From Phragmitibacter flavus (GTDB lineage Bacteria; Verrucomicrobiota; Verrucomicrobiia; Verrucomicrobiales; Verrucomicrobiaceae), in the NCBI RefSeq assembly GCF_005780165.1, contig NZ_VAUV01000010.1, positions 181,610 to 245,609 on the forward strand: a stretch of 64,000 nt of DNA, written 5' to 3'. A program made the position numbers and the translations under genes. The notes below the pieces were generated by a model, which did not search any database, was not told the DNA's origin, and saw only the letters and a program-made list of their open reading frames with translations. Below, piece by piece: positions 17,522 through 26,495 of the stretch. Numbering within the stretch: the first letter of the stretch is position 1; every line of letters begins with the position of its first letter.

Positions 17522-18322
17522 ATGAAAATCCCTTCCGACTCCCTCCATCAACGCGTTGCACTGGTCACCGGAGCGGGCTCTGGCCTTGGTAAATCGGCGG
17601 CCAAAGCCCTCGCTCATGCCGGTGCCTATGTCGCCGCCGTCGGACGCACGCAGGATGAGCTTGATGCCACCGTGGCTGAAATCAATCGCAACGGAGGAAA
17701 CGCCATCGCCCTGCTGGCCGACATCTCCCACAGCGACCAGGTTTGCGCCGCCATCGAAGCCACGGTTCAACGTTGGGGCCGGCTCGACATCGTCTTTGCC
17801 AATGCAGGCATCAACGGCGTCTGGGCACCTTTGGAAAAACTCAGTGAAGCCGACTGGGATCAGACCATGAACATCAACCTGCGCGGAACCTTCGTCACCA
17901 TCAAACATGCCGTGCCGCACATGAAGGCCCATGGCGATGGCGGCTCCATCATCGTCACCTCCTCCGTCAACGGAACCCGCATGTTCAGCAACACCGGCGC
18001 CACCGCCTATGCCTGTTCAAAGGCAGGCCAGGTTGCCTTGGTGAAGATGCTTGCGCTGGAGCTGGCGGCTTCGAAAATTCGCATCAACGCCATCTGCCCT
18101 GGAGCGATTGAAAGCATGATCGACGACTCCACCGAACAAAAGGAAATCCCGGACCGCCTACCCGTCGACTTTCCCGATGGCGAAGTCCCCATCAACCATG
18201 GAGCGCCGGGCACATCAGGTCAGGTCGCCGAACTGGTGTGGTTCCTTGCCTCAGACGCATCCAGCCACATCACCGGCACCGAAATCTTCATTGATGGCGG
18301 CCAGTCGCTTCTCCAAGGATGA
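17522..18322 (+). CDS. Short-chain dehydrogenase/reductase
   Basis: 266 residues from ATG 17522. A classical SDR: cofactor motif TGAGSGLGKSAA at residue 16, NAG at about 98, catalytic Ser in VTSSVNG, and YACSKAG supplying Tyr and Lys. The end GGQSLLQG is typical. Family members reduce or oxidise ketones and sugars with NAD(P)(H). The frame extends 98 codons upstream, but that part is antisense to the phospholipase gene leader and lacks family similarity. It stands alone, so substrate is undetermined. Confidence 0.88.
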   Translation: MKIPSDSLHQRVALVTGAGSGLGKSAAKALAHAGAYVAAVGRTQDELDATVAEINRNGGNAIALLADISHSDQVCAAIEATVQRWGRLDIVFANAGINGVWAPLEKLSEADWDQTMNINLRGTFVTIKHAVPHMKAHGDGGSIIVTSSVNGTRMFSNTGATAYACSKAGQVALVKMLALELAASKIRINAICPGAIESMIDDSTEQKEIPDRLPVDFPDGEVPINHGAPGTSGQVAELVWFLASDASSHITGTEIFIDGGQSLLQG

Positions 18323-18447
18323 AAGTCCAATCATACAACCAGAACAGCTCCCCCTTCCGAAACCACTTACAGGAAACGATCACTAAAAGCTAAGTTGCCC
18401 CTCCTGTTTGCTTCGATTCAAACGATCTAACTTGCACCTCATCCAAC

Positions 18448-18807
18448 ATGAAATTTTACACCCTTACCACCCTTTTCGTTCTCGGTTTCTTGGTCAGCTG
18501 CCGCGACAACGAAGTGACCACTCGTGAAGAAGTTCGCGAGGAGGCGCGTGAAGTGGTCCGCGAGATGCAGGATGAAGCCATTGAAGCGAGACGCGAGGTC
18601 GTCGACACCGCCACATCTTCGCCGGACTCCCTCCAATGGAAAGGCAACTGGAACGAAACCAAAGGCAGAATTAAACAACGTTTTGCCGACCTTACCGATG
18701 ACGACCTTCTCTACCAGGAAGGCAAGGAGGAGGAGTTACTCGGTCGCCTTCAGCAACGCCTCGGAAAAACCCGCGAAGAGATCGAGGCAATTCTCAACAC
18801 GCCCTGA
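18448..18807 (+). CDS. CsbD-domain lipoprotein
   Basis: 119 residues. The N-terminus is a lipoprotein signal (LFVLGFLVSC, lipid-acceptor Cys at about residue 18). Next is a charged Arg/Glu helix (residues 22-50) likely to form a coiled coil. The C-terminal half is a CsbD-like domain (WKGNWNETKGRIKQRF, LTDDDLLYQEGKEEELLGRLQ). CsbD proteins are general-stress proteins of unknown mechanism and are normally cytoplasmic, so a lipid-anchored version is a variation. It precedes glgX on the same strand by 89 bp. Confidence 0.82.
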   Translation: MKFYTLTTLFVLGFLVSCRDNEVTTREEVREEAREVVREMQDEAIEARREVVDTATSSPDSLQWKGNWNETKGRIKQRFADLTDDDLLYQEGKEEELLGRLQQRLGKTREEIEAILNTP

Positions 18808-18896
18808 TTTCGACATCAAGCATCTAACTGCCCAATAACTTCCCCTCGAACACGGTCTTCCTCAAACCCACCACTGCTAAATCACTCAAAATAACT

Positions 18897-21017
18897 ATGA
18901 GCTTCGATCCCACTGTTCGTCCAGGCCTCCCGCATCCTCTTGGTGCCACTCCCGATTCCGATGGCGTGAACTTCGCCGTTTTCTCAGCCAATGCCGTCAA
19001 AATGGAACTGTGCTTGTTTGACGCAGAAACCCATGAAGAAACCCGCATCCCGTTGCCCGAATGCACCAACCACATCTGGCATGGACACATCAGCGGCATC
19101 AAACCCGGCCAGCTCTATGGCTATCGGGCTCATGGCGACTACGATCCCGCCCGAGGACATCGGTTCAATCCCCACAAGGTCTTGCTCGATCCTTATGCAA
19201 GAGCCATTGGCAGAAAGCTCGAAGCCTGGACCCCCGAGTTGTTTGGATATCGCATTGACGATCCCGGTGCCGACCTCACTTTCGACGAACAAGATTCGGC
19301 TGCCGTAGCGCCTCTCGGCATGGTAATGGACTCTTCCTTCGACTGGGGAGATGACACACCGCCACTTACTCCATGGCACCGCACGGTCATCTATGAAACC
19401 CATGTCAAAGGACTAACTAAAAAACTTCCCGGGATTCCCGAATCAATTCAGGGAACTTATGCCGGATTTGCGTCCGATGAAGCCATGTCCTATCTTCAGG
19501 ATCTCGGCGTCACGGCGGTGGAGTTTCTGCCCATCCATCATCATCTTGACGATTCGTTTCTTACTGATCGTGGCCTCACCAACTACTGGGGTTACAACAC
19601 GCTCTCCTTCTTCGCCTTCGAGCCCACTTATGCCTCCACCGATGACCCGCATGCGGCGATGAGTGAGTTCAAGGGCATGGTCAAACGTCTCCATCAATCC
19701 GGAATCGAAGTCATCCTCGACGTCGTTTACAATCATACCGCCGAAGGCAGCGAACGCGGGGCCACCCTATCATTCCGTGGTCTGGACAACGCCTCCTACT
19801 ATCGACTTTCCCAAGAGCATCCCCGCTATTATGAAGACTTCACCGGATGCGGCAACACCTTGAGTATGCAAAACCCTGCCGGCCTCCGTCTGCTCATGGA
19901 CAGCCTGCGTTATTGGGTCACTGAGATGCACGTTGACGGATTCCGCTTCGACCTCGCCAGCGCCCTTGCCCGCGAACTTTACGGATGGGACAAACTCAGT
20001 TCCTTCTTCGACGCCATCGCACAGGATCCTGTGCTGTCACGCGTGAAGCTGATCGCAGAGCCATGGGACATTGGCATGGGCGGTTATCAGGTCGGCAATT
20101 TCCCCACCGGATGGGCCGAATGGAATGGACGTTATCGTGATGAAGTCCGTCGCTTTTGGAAAGGCACTGATCGCGCCAACGAACTTGCCCAACGCCTCAG
20201 TGGCAGCGCCGACCTCTACAATCACAGCGGTCGCCAGCCTCATGCCAGCATCAACTTTATCACCGCCCACGACGGATTCTGCATGCGCGATCTTGTCAGC
20301 TACAATGACAAGCACAACGAGGCCAATACCGAAGGCAATCGCGATGGTGCCAACGACAACGAAAGCTGGAATTGCGGCGTCGAAGGCGAGACCGATGACG
20401 AAGGCATCCGTGAACTGCGCAAACGCCAGGCCAAAAACCAGCTCGCCACCCTGTTCCTTTCACAAGGCGTGCCGATGATCCTGTCCGGTGATGAGCGCTG
20501 GCATACCCAGAACGGCAACAACAACACCTTCTGCCAGGACAACGATCTTACCTGGCTTTCTTGGGAATGGGATGCCGATCAGCAGGAGATGCTGGATTTC
20601 ACCAAGGCGCTGATCCAGCTCCGCCTGTCGGAACACGTTTTGTCCCGCAAAGATTTTCTTACCGGTCAATCACCTGCAGAAGGTCTGCCTAAAGATGTCC
20701 TTTGGTGGAACCATGACGGTCGCGAGATGAGCGACGAAGACTGGCATGCAGGTTATGTGCGTTGCTTCGGCATGCTTCTCCCCGGCTCAGCTTTGCTGGA
20801 GATCGATGACGACGGGAAACCGCGCCAAAGCAACACGGTATTGGTCATGATGAATGGTCACTACGAAGACATGAGAACCGTTCTTCCTTCGATTGATGGC
20901 AAGTCATGGACATTCCGGCTTGCCACGGCTGACATCGATTTTGAAAACGGCCTGAAAGACGCCGCCCCCTTCACCATGCCTTCCCGTTCCCTTGCCGTCT
21001 TTACGACGACTCCTTGA
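18897..21017 (+). CDS. glgX: Glycogen debranching enzyme (GlgX/TreX type, GH13)
   Basis: 706 residues. An N-terminal CBM48-like beta-sandwich (LPHPLGATPDSDGVNFAVFS) precedes the GH13 barrel. Catalytic regions: DVVYNHTAEG, GFRFDLAS with nucleophile Asp352, IAEPWD with acid/base Glu388, and TAHDGF with Asp459. It hydrolyses alpha-1,6 branches of phosphorylase-limit glycogen. Length fits GlgX/TreX (about 650-720). A MalQ-like enzyme lies downstream beyond one small gene, so released maltooligosaccharides can be recycled. Confidence 0.94.
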   Translation: MSFDPTVRPGLPHPLGATPDSDGVNFAVFSANAVKMELCLFDAETHEETRIPLPECTNHIWHGHISGIKPGQLYGYRAHGDYDPARGHRFNPHKVLLDPYARAIGRKLEAWTPELFGYRIDDPGADLTFDEQDSAAVAPLGMVMDSSFDWGDDTPPLTPWHRTVIYETHVKGLTKKLPGIPESIQGTYAGFASDEAMSYLQDLGVTAVEFLPIHHHLDDSFLTDRGLTNYWGYNTLSFFAFEPTYASTDDPHAAMSEFKGMVKRLHQSGIEVILDVVYNHTAEGSERGATLSFRGLDNASYYRLSQEHPRYYEDFTGCGNTLSMQNPAGLRLLMDSLRYWVTEMHVDGFRFDLASALARELYGWDKLSSFFDAIAQDPVLSRVKLIAEPWDIGMGGYQVGNFPTGWAEWNGRYRDEVRRFWKGTDRANELAQRLSGSADLYNHSGRQPHASINFITAHDGFCMRDLVSYNDKHNEANTEGNRDGANDNESWNCGVEGETDDEGIRELRKRQAKNQLATLFLSQGVPMILSGDERWHTQNGNNNTFCQDNDLTWLSWEWDADQQEMLDFTKALIQLRLSEHVLSRKDFLTGQSPAEGLPKDVLWWNHDGREMSDEDWHAGYVRCFGMLLPGSALLEIDDDGKPRQSNTVLVMMNGHYEDMRTVLPSIDGKSWTFRLATADIDFENGLKDAAPFTMPSRSLAVFTTTP

Positions 21018-21081
21018 ACGATGCATGGCTGCAACCCATCCCCGAAAACCAAAACAAACCAAACCAAAACAAAACACCACT

Positions 21082-21618
21082 ATGAAAAAAAACTCCATCA
21101 TCAGAAATGCTGGCAAGGCCATCGCCCTTGCCGCAGCCGCCCTGTTCATCGCTCAACCACTTTCCGCTGCCGATAAAGAAGGCGCCGTGAACATGGCTGA
21201 CGCCAACGCCATCAAAAAAGCTGCCATTCAAGGTAAGGCAGAAGTGAAAATTGCCGAACTGGGTGCCGCAAAAGCAGAGCATGCCGAAGTGAAAGCGCTG
21301 GCCACCAAACTGGTTGCCCACCACACGGCCATGAACACGGAAATCGCCGCGTTGGCAGCCGCCAAAGGTGTTGATCTCACTGCCGCCAATGACCCAGATG
21401 CCGAAAAAACGGTGATGAGTCTTGAGAAGGAATCCGGTAAAGATTTCGACAAGGCCTTCCTCAATGCGGTTCAAGAAACCCACGAGGAATGCATCGACGC
21501 ATTTGAAGAGCAATCGAAAGATGCCAAGGACGGTGAATGGAAAGCCTGGGTCGACAAATCCCTTCCTATGGTCCGTGCCCATCACGAAGCCGCTGAAGCT
21601 CTCGAAGAAAAACTCTAA
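21082..21618 (+). CDS. DUF4142 family exported protein
   Basis: 178 residues from ATG 21082. A clear signal peptide (Ala-rich hydrophobic core, cleavage near LSAAD) precedes a helical, ferritin-like DUF4142 domain: ADANAIKKAAIQGKAEVKIAELG at the start, then LVAHHTAMNTEIAALAAAKGV, ending with MVRAHHEAAEALEEKL. The His residues lie on helices in the family, but no metal chemistry has been shown for it as far as I know. It sits between glgX and the MalQ-like gene and is followed by a strong terminator, so it may be read from the glgX promoter. Confidence 0.85.
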   Translation: MKKNSIIRNAGKAIALAAAALFIAQPLSAADKEGAVNMADANAIKKAAIQGKAEVKIAELGAAKAEHAEVKALATKLVAHHTAMNTEIAALAAAKGVDLTAANDPDAEKTVMSLEKESGKDFDKAFLNAVQETHEECIDAFEEQSKDAKDGEWKAWVDKSLPMVRAHHEAAEALEEKL

Positions 21619-21675
21619 CCTTCGTTGTTGGTAGTTTGACTGTCTGCAACCGCAGCGTTTGACCTGCCAATCAAG

Positions 21676-21719
21676 TGCGGCGGTGGTGCCATGACCTGGT
21701 ATCGCCGCCGCATTTTTTT
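21676..21719 (+). terminator. Rho-independent terminator after the DUF4142 gene
   Basis: An 8-bp G+C stem, TGCGGCGG against CCGCCGCA, with a long partly paired loop, is followed directly by seven T. It separates glgX/DUF4142 from the MalQ-like gene, which starts 19 bp further on. Confidence 0.85.
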
Positions 21720-21737
21720 CTTTTACCCCTAGCCGCC

Positions 21738-23498
21738 ATGCCATCCTCATCACCTTCCCCCTTTGCCCACCCAGCCGCCGGCCTCCTCATTCCCGTGTTC
21801 GCCCTTCGCCGTCCCGATGATTTCGGCATCGGCGATACCAAGGCCGTCATGGAAGCCATCGACTTCTGTAAACGTCATGGCTTTGAAGTTCTGCAAACTT
21901 TGCCCATTCACGACACCGTTGGCGATCACAGCCCTTACAACCCAATCAGCTCACGCGCCCTCTCACCGACACTGCTTACCCTCGATCTTGATGAAGCCAG
22001 CGTTCCCGGCCTTACACGGAATATCCTTCAATCCAACGCTCCTGAATCATGGCTGGTCCAGGTCCGTGAAGGGGCAGTTAAACACGGCCTCGTTCACTCC
22101 CTCAAACTGCAAATTTTGCAGCACGCGTTTGATCAATTCATCCTTCAGAATGACCAATCATTGATCGATGAATTTGAGTCGTTTCAAAAATCCGAATCCG
22201 ACTGGCTGCCCGGTTACACGTTGTTTCGCACTTTGGTAGGCGAATATGACAACAACCCGCATTGGGAACAATGGCGTCCCGAACATCAAAGTTACGACAG
22301 CGCTGAAACGTGGCTGCTCGCTCATCCCGAAAATGAACGCCTGCACACCACCCGCCGATCCCTCGCTTACATTCAATGGGTCGCCCATCGACAGTGGACC
22401 GCCGTGCGTGCGCATGCCGACACCCAAGCTATCCAGCTCATGGGAGAAATCAGTTTTGGCGTATCAAAAAGCAGCGCCGATGTCTGGCAGCACCGCGAAC
22501 TCTTCGATACCGACTGGAGCATGGGCACCCGTCCCGTCGTTTACTTCGACACCAACAAAGACTCCGAGCGGTGGGGTCAAAACTGGGGCCTGCCGCCCTA
22601 TCGTTGGGAAAATCATCGCTCCACCAATTTCGAATGGCTGCGTCGCCGGGTTCAAAGCGAAGCCCAATACTTTCACATCTGCCGCATCGACCACCTTCGA
22701 GGTTATTTCCGTGCCTACATGTTCCCCTGGCAGGGCGGATCTCAGCACTCCGAGTTTGCCCTTCTCGATGAAAATCAAGCCGCCGAAAAAACGGGCGGAC
22801 GCATGCCCCGCTTCGTCCCGGGTCCAGACGAAGATCCAACCACTTCGGCCATGAACGACCTGCAAGGCCGCGAACTCATTTCCATTTTCCGCGAAGCCGC
22901 CGGCCCCATGTTCCTCTTCGCCGAAATCATGGGAGCCATGCCCGACTACATGCGCACGGCACTCGAAGACCTCCAGTTGCCCAGCCTCACCTTCCCACTC
23001 TTGGAAACCAACGAAAACGGCAGCATCAACCCCGCCAGTTCCTATCGTCCCCTCAGCCTCGTCTCCTACGGCAATCACGATCACGCCCCCATCGCCAGCA
23101 TCTACCAGAACCACTTCATCAAACAAAACCTCGCCCTCCAAAACCTCCTCAATTTCGCCGAATGGCAATCCTCCCCTCCCGATTCCCTCAACGAGGAACT
23201 GCTGGCAGCCCTCCAACGCTCACTGTTCAAAACGCCCTGTCTGCTCGCCGTGTTGATGATTCCCGACCTCTTGGGCACCACCCTGCGCTTCAATCTGCCT
23301 GGCAGCTACGGTGACCAGACTTGGTGCGAGCGACTGGATTTCACCCTTGAAGAGCTGGAGCATCATCCCGTCTACGGTCCCCGAATCGCCACCGCCTCAC
23401 GGCTCCTACGAGAAACCGGCCGCCACCTGACAGAACCCCATGTCGCCAAAACAAATTCCCTTCTTGCTGGTAATTCGCCCCATTCTCTCCTACGATAA
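21738..23498 (+). CDS. malQ: 4-alpha-glucanotransferase-like protein (GH77)
   Basis: 586 residues from ATG 21738. Family start: AGLLIPVFALRRPDDFGIGD, then LQTLPIHDTVGDHSPYNPISS. The three catalytic regions are RIDHLRGYF (nucleophile Asp), LFAEIMGAMP (acid/base Glu), and YGNHDHAPI (third Asp). In most amylomaltases the last two read AEDLG and GTHDN, so this is a diverged subgroup, though the acidic residues remain. It transfers alpha-1,4-glucan segments between maltooligosaccharides, complementing GlgX. The gene follows a terminator only 19 bp upstream of its start, so its promoter must lie within or before that hairpin. Confidence 0.85.
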   Translation: MPSSSPSPFAHPAAGLLIPVFALRRPDDFGIGDTKAVMEAIDFCKRHGFEVLQTLPIHDTVGDHSPYNPISSRALSPTLLTLDLDEASVPGLTRNILQSNAPESWLVQVREGAVKHGLVHSLKLQILQHAFDQFILQNDQSLIDEFESFQKSESDWLPGYTLFRTLVGEYDNNPHWEQWRPEHQSYDSAETWLLAHPENERLHTTRRSLAYIQWVAHRQWTAVRAHADTQAIQLMGEISFGVSKSSADVWQHRELFDTDWSMGTRPVVYFDTNKDSERWGQNWGLPPYRWENHRSTNFEWLRRRVQSEAQYFHICRIDHLRGYFRAYMFPWQGGSQHSEFALLDENQAAEKTGGRMPRFVPGPDEDPTTSAMNDLQGRELISIFREAAGPMFLFAEIMGAMPDYMRTALEDLQLPSLTFPLLETNENGSINPASSYRPLSLVSYGNHDHAPIASIYQNHFIKQNLALQNLLNFAEWQSSPPDSLNEELLAALQRSLFKTPCLLAVLMIPDLLGTTLRFNLPGSYGDQTWCERLDFTLEELEHHPVYGPRIATASRLLRETGRHLTEPHVAKTNSLLAGNSPHSLLR

Positions 23499-23597
23499 GA
23501 TGGTTTTGTTACGCAAACGTCACAACTCCGCAATAGCCCCCGGCACCCACCCTGCCATGGTGCAAAACCCTCCAAGCCACTCATCGCAACACCATTC

Positions 23598-24269
23598 ATG
23601 AACGAACCCCGTCACATCCTCTCCAACTTTGACAACGCGCTCACCCAACTGCGCCAGAACCTGTTCAAGATGGCCAGTCTTTCGACGCAGAACCTCAACG
23701 ACGCCGTGAAGGGCCTGCTCCAGCGCGACCTTGATCTTTGCAATCAGGTCATCGCCGACGACGAACAGGTTGATCAACTCGAAAAAACCATCGACGCAGA
23801 AGGCATTGCCATCCTCACCCGCTTTACCCCCATGGCACAGGACCTTCGCCGGGTCGTCAGCGCCATGAAAGCTTCAAGCAATCTGGAGCGCATCAGCGAT
23901 CAGGCCGTGAACATCGCCCGCCGCGGTCGCAAATTGATCAACAGTTCCGAACTCCCCGAAACCCGCATGCTCGAGCCCATCTACAGCCAGGCCTACAACC
24001 TGCTGCAGGATGCCGTCCGCTCCTTCACCGAAGAGGACATGCCACTCGCCACCAGCCTCAAGGCCCGTGACCGCGAACTCGACCAACAGCAGAACGAATT
24101 CATCGCCCGTGTCACCCGCCGGATGGAAGAAGATACCGGCCACCTCAAGGATTACATCGACCTTGTCTTCGTTGCCCGCTTCCTTGAGCGCGCTGGTGAC
24201 CATGCCGTCAACATTGGTGAAGACGCCGTCTACGCCGGTGCCGCCCGCGACATCCGCCACACGCAATAG
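23598..24269 (+). CDS. phoU: Phosphate-signalling protein PhoU
   Basis: 223 residues with the two tandem three-helix PhoU repeats. These include LRQNLFKMASLSTQNLNDAVKGL, then DEQVDQLEKTIDAEGIAILTRFTPMAQDLRRVVSAMK with SSNLERISDQAVNIARRG, and the second ERAGDHAVNIGEDAVY. PhoU links the Pst transporter to PhoR and represses the Pho regulon when phosphate is abundant. It faces phoR-phoB head on; no pst genes are in the window. A terminator lies 32 bp after its stop. Confidence 0.95.
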   Translation: MNEPRHILSNFDNALTQLRQNLFKMASLSTQNLNDAVKGLLQRDLDLCNQVIADDEQVDQLEKTIDAEGIAILTRFTPMAQDLRRVVSAMKASSNLERISDQAVNIARRGRKLINSSELPETRMLEPIYSQAYNLLQDAVRSFTEEDMPLATSLKARDRELDQQQNEFIARVTRRMEEDTGHLKDYIDLVFVARFLERAGDHAVNIGEDAVYAGAARDIRHTQ

Positions 24270-24300
24270 TCTTCAAGAAAAGGCAAACATCCCAATCTCG

Positions 24301-24329
24301 AAACCCACCCTTAATCCGGTGGGTTTTTT
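24301..24329 (+). terminator. Rho-independent terminator between phoU and phoR
   Basis: Perfect 8-bp stem AACCCACC/GGTGGGTT with an 8-nt loop, running into six T. On the minus strand the leading AAA gives only a short U run, so it mainly serves phoU. Confidence 0.9.
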
Positions 24330-24365
24330 GTGCTCACTTCTCTCGTCCTTATCCTTCCCTGAACT

Positions 24366-25574
24366 TTAACTTCCTTTGCGCGGAACGCGGATCGTGAACA
24401 CCGTCTCCACCCCTGGTTTGCTGTGCACCGAGATGGTCCCATGATGCGCCTCCACGGCCCTCTTCACAATCGACAACCCCAATCCCGTCCCCTTGATCTC
24501 TTGAGAATGATGCCGCGCCACACGGTAGAACCGCTTAAATACAAACGGCAAGTCTGCCAGTGGAATCCCCACCCCGTCATCTCTCACTTCAATGACCGAA
24601 AACTCCGGCTCCTGACGAAGCCTCACCACAATCTTGACTCCGCCCCCCTGGTTTTCCTTGATCGCATTTCCCACCAGGTTGAACAAAATTTGATCCCAGT
24701 AAAACCGGTCACCAAACACCGATGGATCTTCTCCCGTATCGACCTTGAACGATGCCCTCGACTTGGAGTTCGCGACCATCGGACTCAACCGATGCACCAC
24801 GTCCTGAGCACAGGCATCGAAATTGAACACCTCCAATCGCAGCGCCTCCGTCTGGCCGGATTCCATCCGGCTGATCACCAGCAAATCCTCCACGATCGAA
24901 GCCAGCCGGTCCCCATGTTTCTTCATCAACGTAAACGCCCGTTGGATCTCCACCGGATCAGTGATGTCCCCTTCCTTCAAATTCTCCAGGTAACCAATGA
25001 TGATCGACAATGGCGTGCGCAGCTCATGCGAAGCATTCGCCACAAAATCCTTGCGGATTTTTTCCAAATGATGCTTCTGCGTTTCATCCCGTAAAATCAC
25101 CAGCACCGCCCCATCCAGCCCCGCCGGTTCATTGCTCGACAACGGCACCGCCTCCACCGAATACACACGCTCCCCGCCCATGCTGTCCCCCGGCATGGAC
25201 ACCAGCAACTCCTCCCGCAAGCGCCGCCCGCTGCGCGCCCCATTCGCCACCACCTCAGCAATGCGGTGATCCCTGACACATTCCAAAAAGGGACGTCCGA
25301 CAGGGTCCGCTATCGAGGGAAAAAATCGAAGCACCCCACGGTTCGCAAACAAGATCTGCTGATCGTTGCCAACAATGAACAGCCCGTCATCAATCCCATC
25401 CACCAGCCGGTGCAACATCTCCCCCCGACGCTGCGAGTGCTGCAAAAACACCTCCTCATCGCGTTTTTGACGCGCCATCTCTCTTTCCAGAGCCCTGATT
25501 TTGTCGCACGAGCGACGCCATGCCACCGCAAGAATGATCGCGAGCAAAAGGCTACCTAAAAAAAGTCCGGTCAT
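24366..25574 (-). CDS. phoR: PhoR-type sensor histidine kinase
   Basis: 402 residues from ATG 25574. One N-terminal transmembrane helix (GLFLGSLLLAIILAVAW) is followed by a PAS-like domain (MLHRLVDGIDDGLFIV), the dimerisation helix with phospho-acceptor His in NASHELRTPLSIIIGYLENL, and HATPase boxes N (NLVGNAIKEN), G1 (DDGVGIP), F (FKRFYR) and G2 (GTGLGLSIV). This matches PhoR architecture with a short periplasmic part. It is 21 bp downstream of phoB, reversed in order relative to some phyla only by strand. A GTG start at 25586 is possible. Confidence 0.9.
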   Translation of the reverse strand: MTGLFLGSLLLAIILAVAWRRSCDKIRALEREMARQKRDEEVFLQHSQRRGEMLHRLVDGIDDGLFIVGNDQQILFANRGVLRFFPSIADPVGRPFLECVRDHRIAEVVANGARSGRRLREELLVSMPGDSMGGERVYSVEAVPLSSNEPAGLDGAVLVILRDETQKHHLEKIRKDFVANASHELRTPLSIIIGYLENLKEGDITDPVEIQRAFTLMKKHGDRLASIVEDLLVISRMESGQTEALRLEVFNFDACAQDVVHRLSPMVANSKSRASFKVDTGEDPSVFGDRFYWDQILFNLVGNAIKENQGGGVKIVVRLRQEPEFSVIEVRDDGVGIPLADLPFVFKRFYRVARHHSQEIKGTGLGLSIVKRAVEAHHGTISVHSKPGVETVFTIRVPRKGS

Positions 25575-25595
25575 GTCCAAGTCCACCCAGAAGAG

Positions 25596-26303
25596 CTACA
25601 CCGACACGGCGGCAGGTGCCTTAAAAATGTAGCCGAATCCACGCGAGGTCTGCACCCAGTCCGCATAGTCGCCCAGCTTCTCACGCAAACGCTTCACATG
25701 CGTGTCCAAAGTGCGTGTGCGCACCGACTCCGAATAACCCCACACCTCCCGCAGAATCGTGTCCCGCTCCACCACTTCATCCTCATGATTGGCCAGCAAA
25801 TGCAACAGCTTGAACTCCAGCAACGTCAAGTCCATCGGCTCGCCTGACACCGTCAGCTTCACCGCTGATAAATCGAACACGAACGGCCCTACTTTCAACT
25901 CCGTCCCATCCCCCACCGGCCCAGAACGACGTAACAACGCCTGCACCCGCAACACCAATTCCTTGGGACTAAATGGCTTCGGCAGATAATCATCCGCCCC
26001 ATGCTCAAGTCCTGAAATTCGATCCTCCGTCTGCCCTTTGGCCGTCAGCATGATGATCGGAATCAATCGGGTGCTCTCCACCATCCGCAACTCCTCGCAC
26101 ACCTGCAAACCATCCCGACCTGGCATCATCACATCCAGCACGATCAAATCCGGCTTCGACTCCTTCACCCGCTTCAAAGCCTGCAAACCATCTGCGACTT
26201 CCTCCGTCGCAAATCCCGCACGCCGCAGGTTCATGCCCACCAGTTCACGCACATCTTCTTCATCATCAGCAATCAGAATAACAGGTTTGTCGGAGTCGGA
26301 CAT
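25596..26303 (-). CDS. phoB: PhoB-type response regulator
   Basis: About 235 residues from ATG 26303. The receiver domain has the acidic pair in ILIADDEEDV, phospho-acceptor Asp in LIVLDVMMPG, Thr in MLTAKG, and the PKPFSPKEL lysine. The OmpR-type winged helix at the C-terminus includes LTLLEFKLLHLLANH, VRTRTLDTHVKRLREKLG and SRGFGYIF. It activates or represses phosphate-starvation genes when phosphorylated by PhoR, which follows in the same operon. An upstream ATG at 26327 adds eight residues and cannot be excluded. Confidence 0.92.
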   Translation of the reverse strand: MSDSDKPVILIADDEEDVRELVGMNLRRAGFATEEVADGLQALKRVKESKPDLIVLDVMMPGRDGLQVCEELRMVESTRLIPIIMLTAKGQTEDRISGLEHGADDYLPKPFSPKELVLRVQALLRRSGPVGDGTELKVGPFVFDLSAVKLTVSGEPMDLTLLEFKLLHLLANHEDEVVERDTILREVWGYSESVRTRTLDTHVKRLREKLGDYADWVQTSRGFGYIFKAPAAVSV

Positions 26304-26406
26304 GGCAGGAATATTTACTTCGATCATTGTGTCAATTCCGTAAACATCCCACAATTCACCATTTGTGACAAGATCGTCACCCCTGGGAGCGCCGGATCCC
26401 ACAGAT

Positions 26407-26452
26407 GTGACACAGGCTTGCAGCCTGTGGGTGAGTCAGGCATTTTGCCTGG
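26407..26452. repeat. Composite palindromic repeat, copy 1 (two hairpins)
   Basis: Hairpin 1 is CACAGGCT-TGC-AGCCTGTG (26411-26429, perfect 8-bp stem). Hairpin 2 is CAGGCA-TTT-TGCCTG (26437-26451). The same composite occurs at 44959-45005, and a truncated copy at 63859-63877. It lies between the glycosyltransferase stop and phoB. Confidence 0.85.
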
Positions 26453-26495
26453 CACGATTGTCTCCACGCCCGCATCCCCCATTCCCCAAAAAACC

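Noticed and set aside
26364..26379. GTGAC-N6-GTCAC repeat upstream of phoB as a Pho box
   Set aside because: Does not show the direct CTGTCAT-type repeats of a Pho box; short stem expected by chance.
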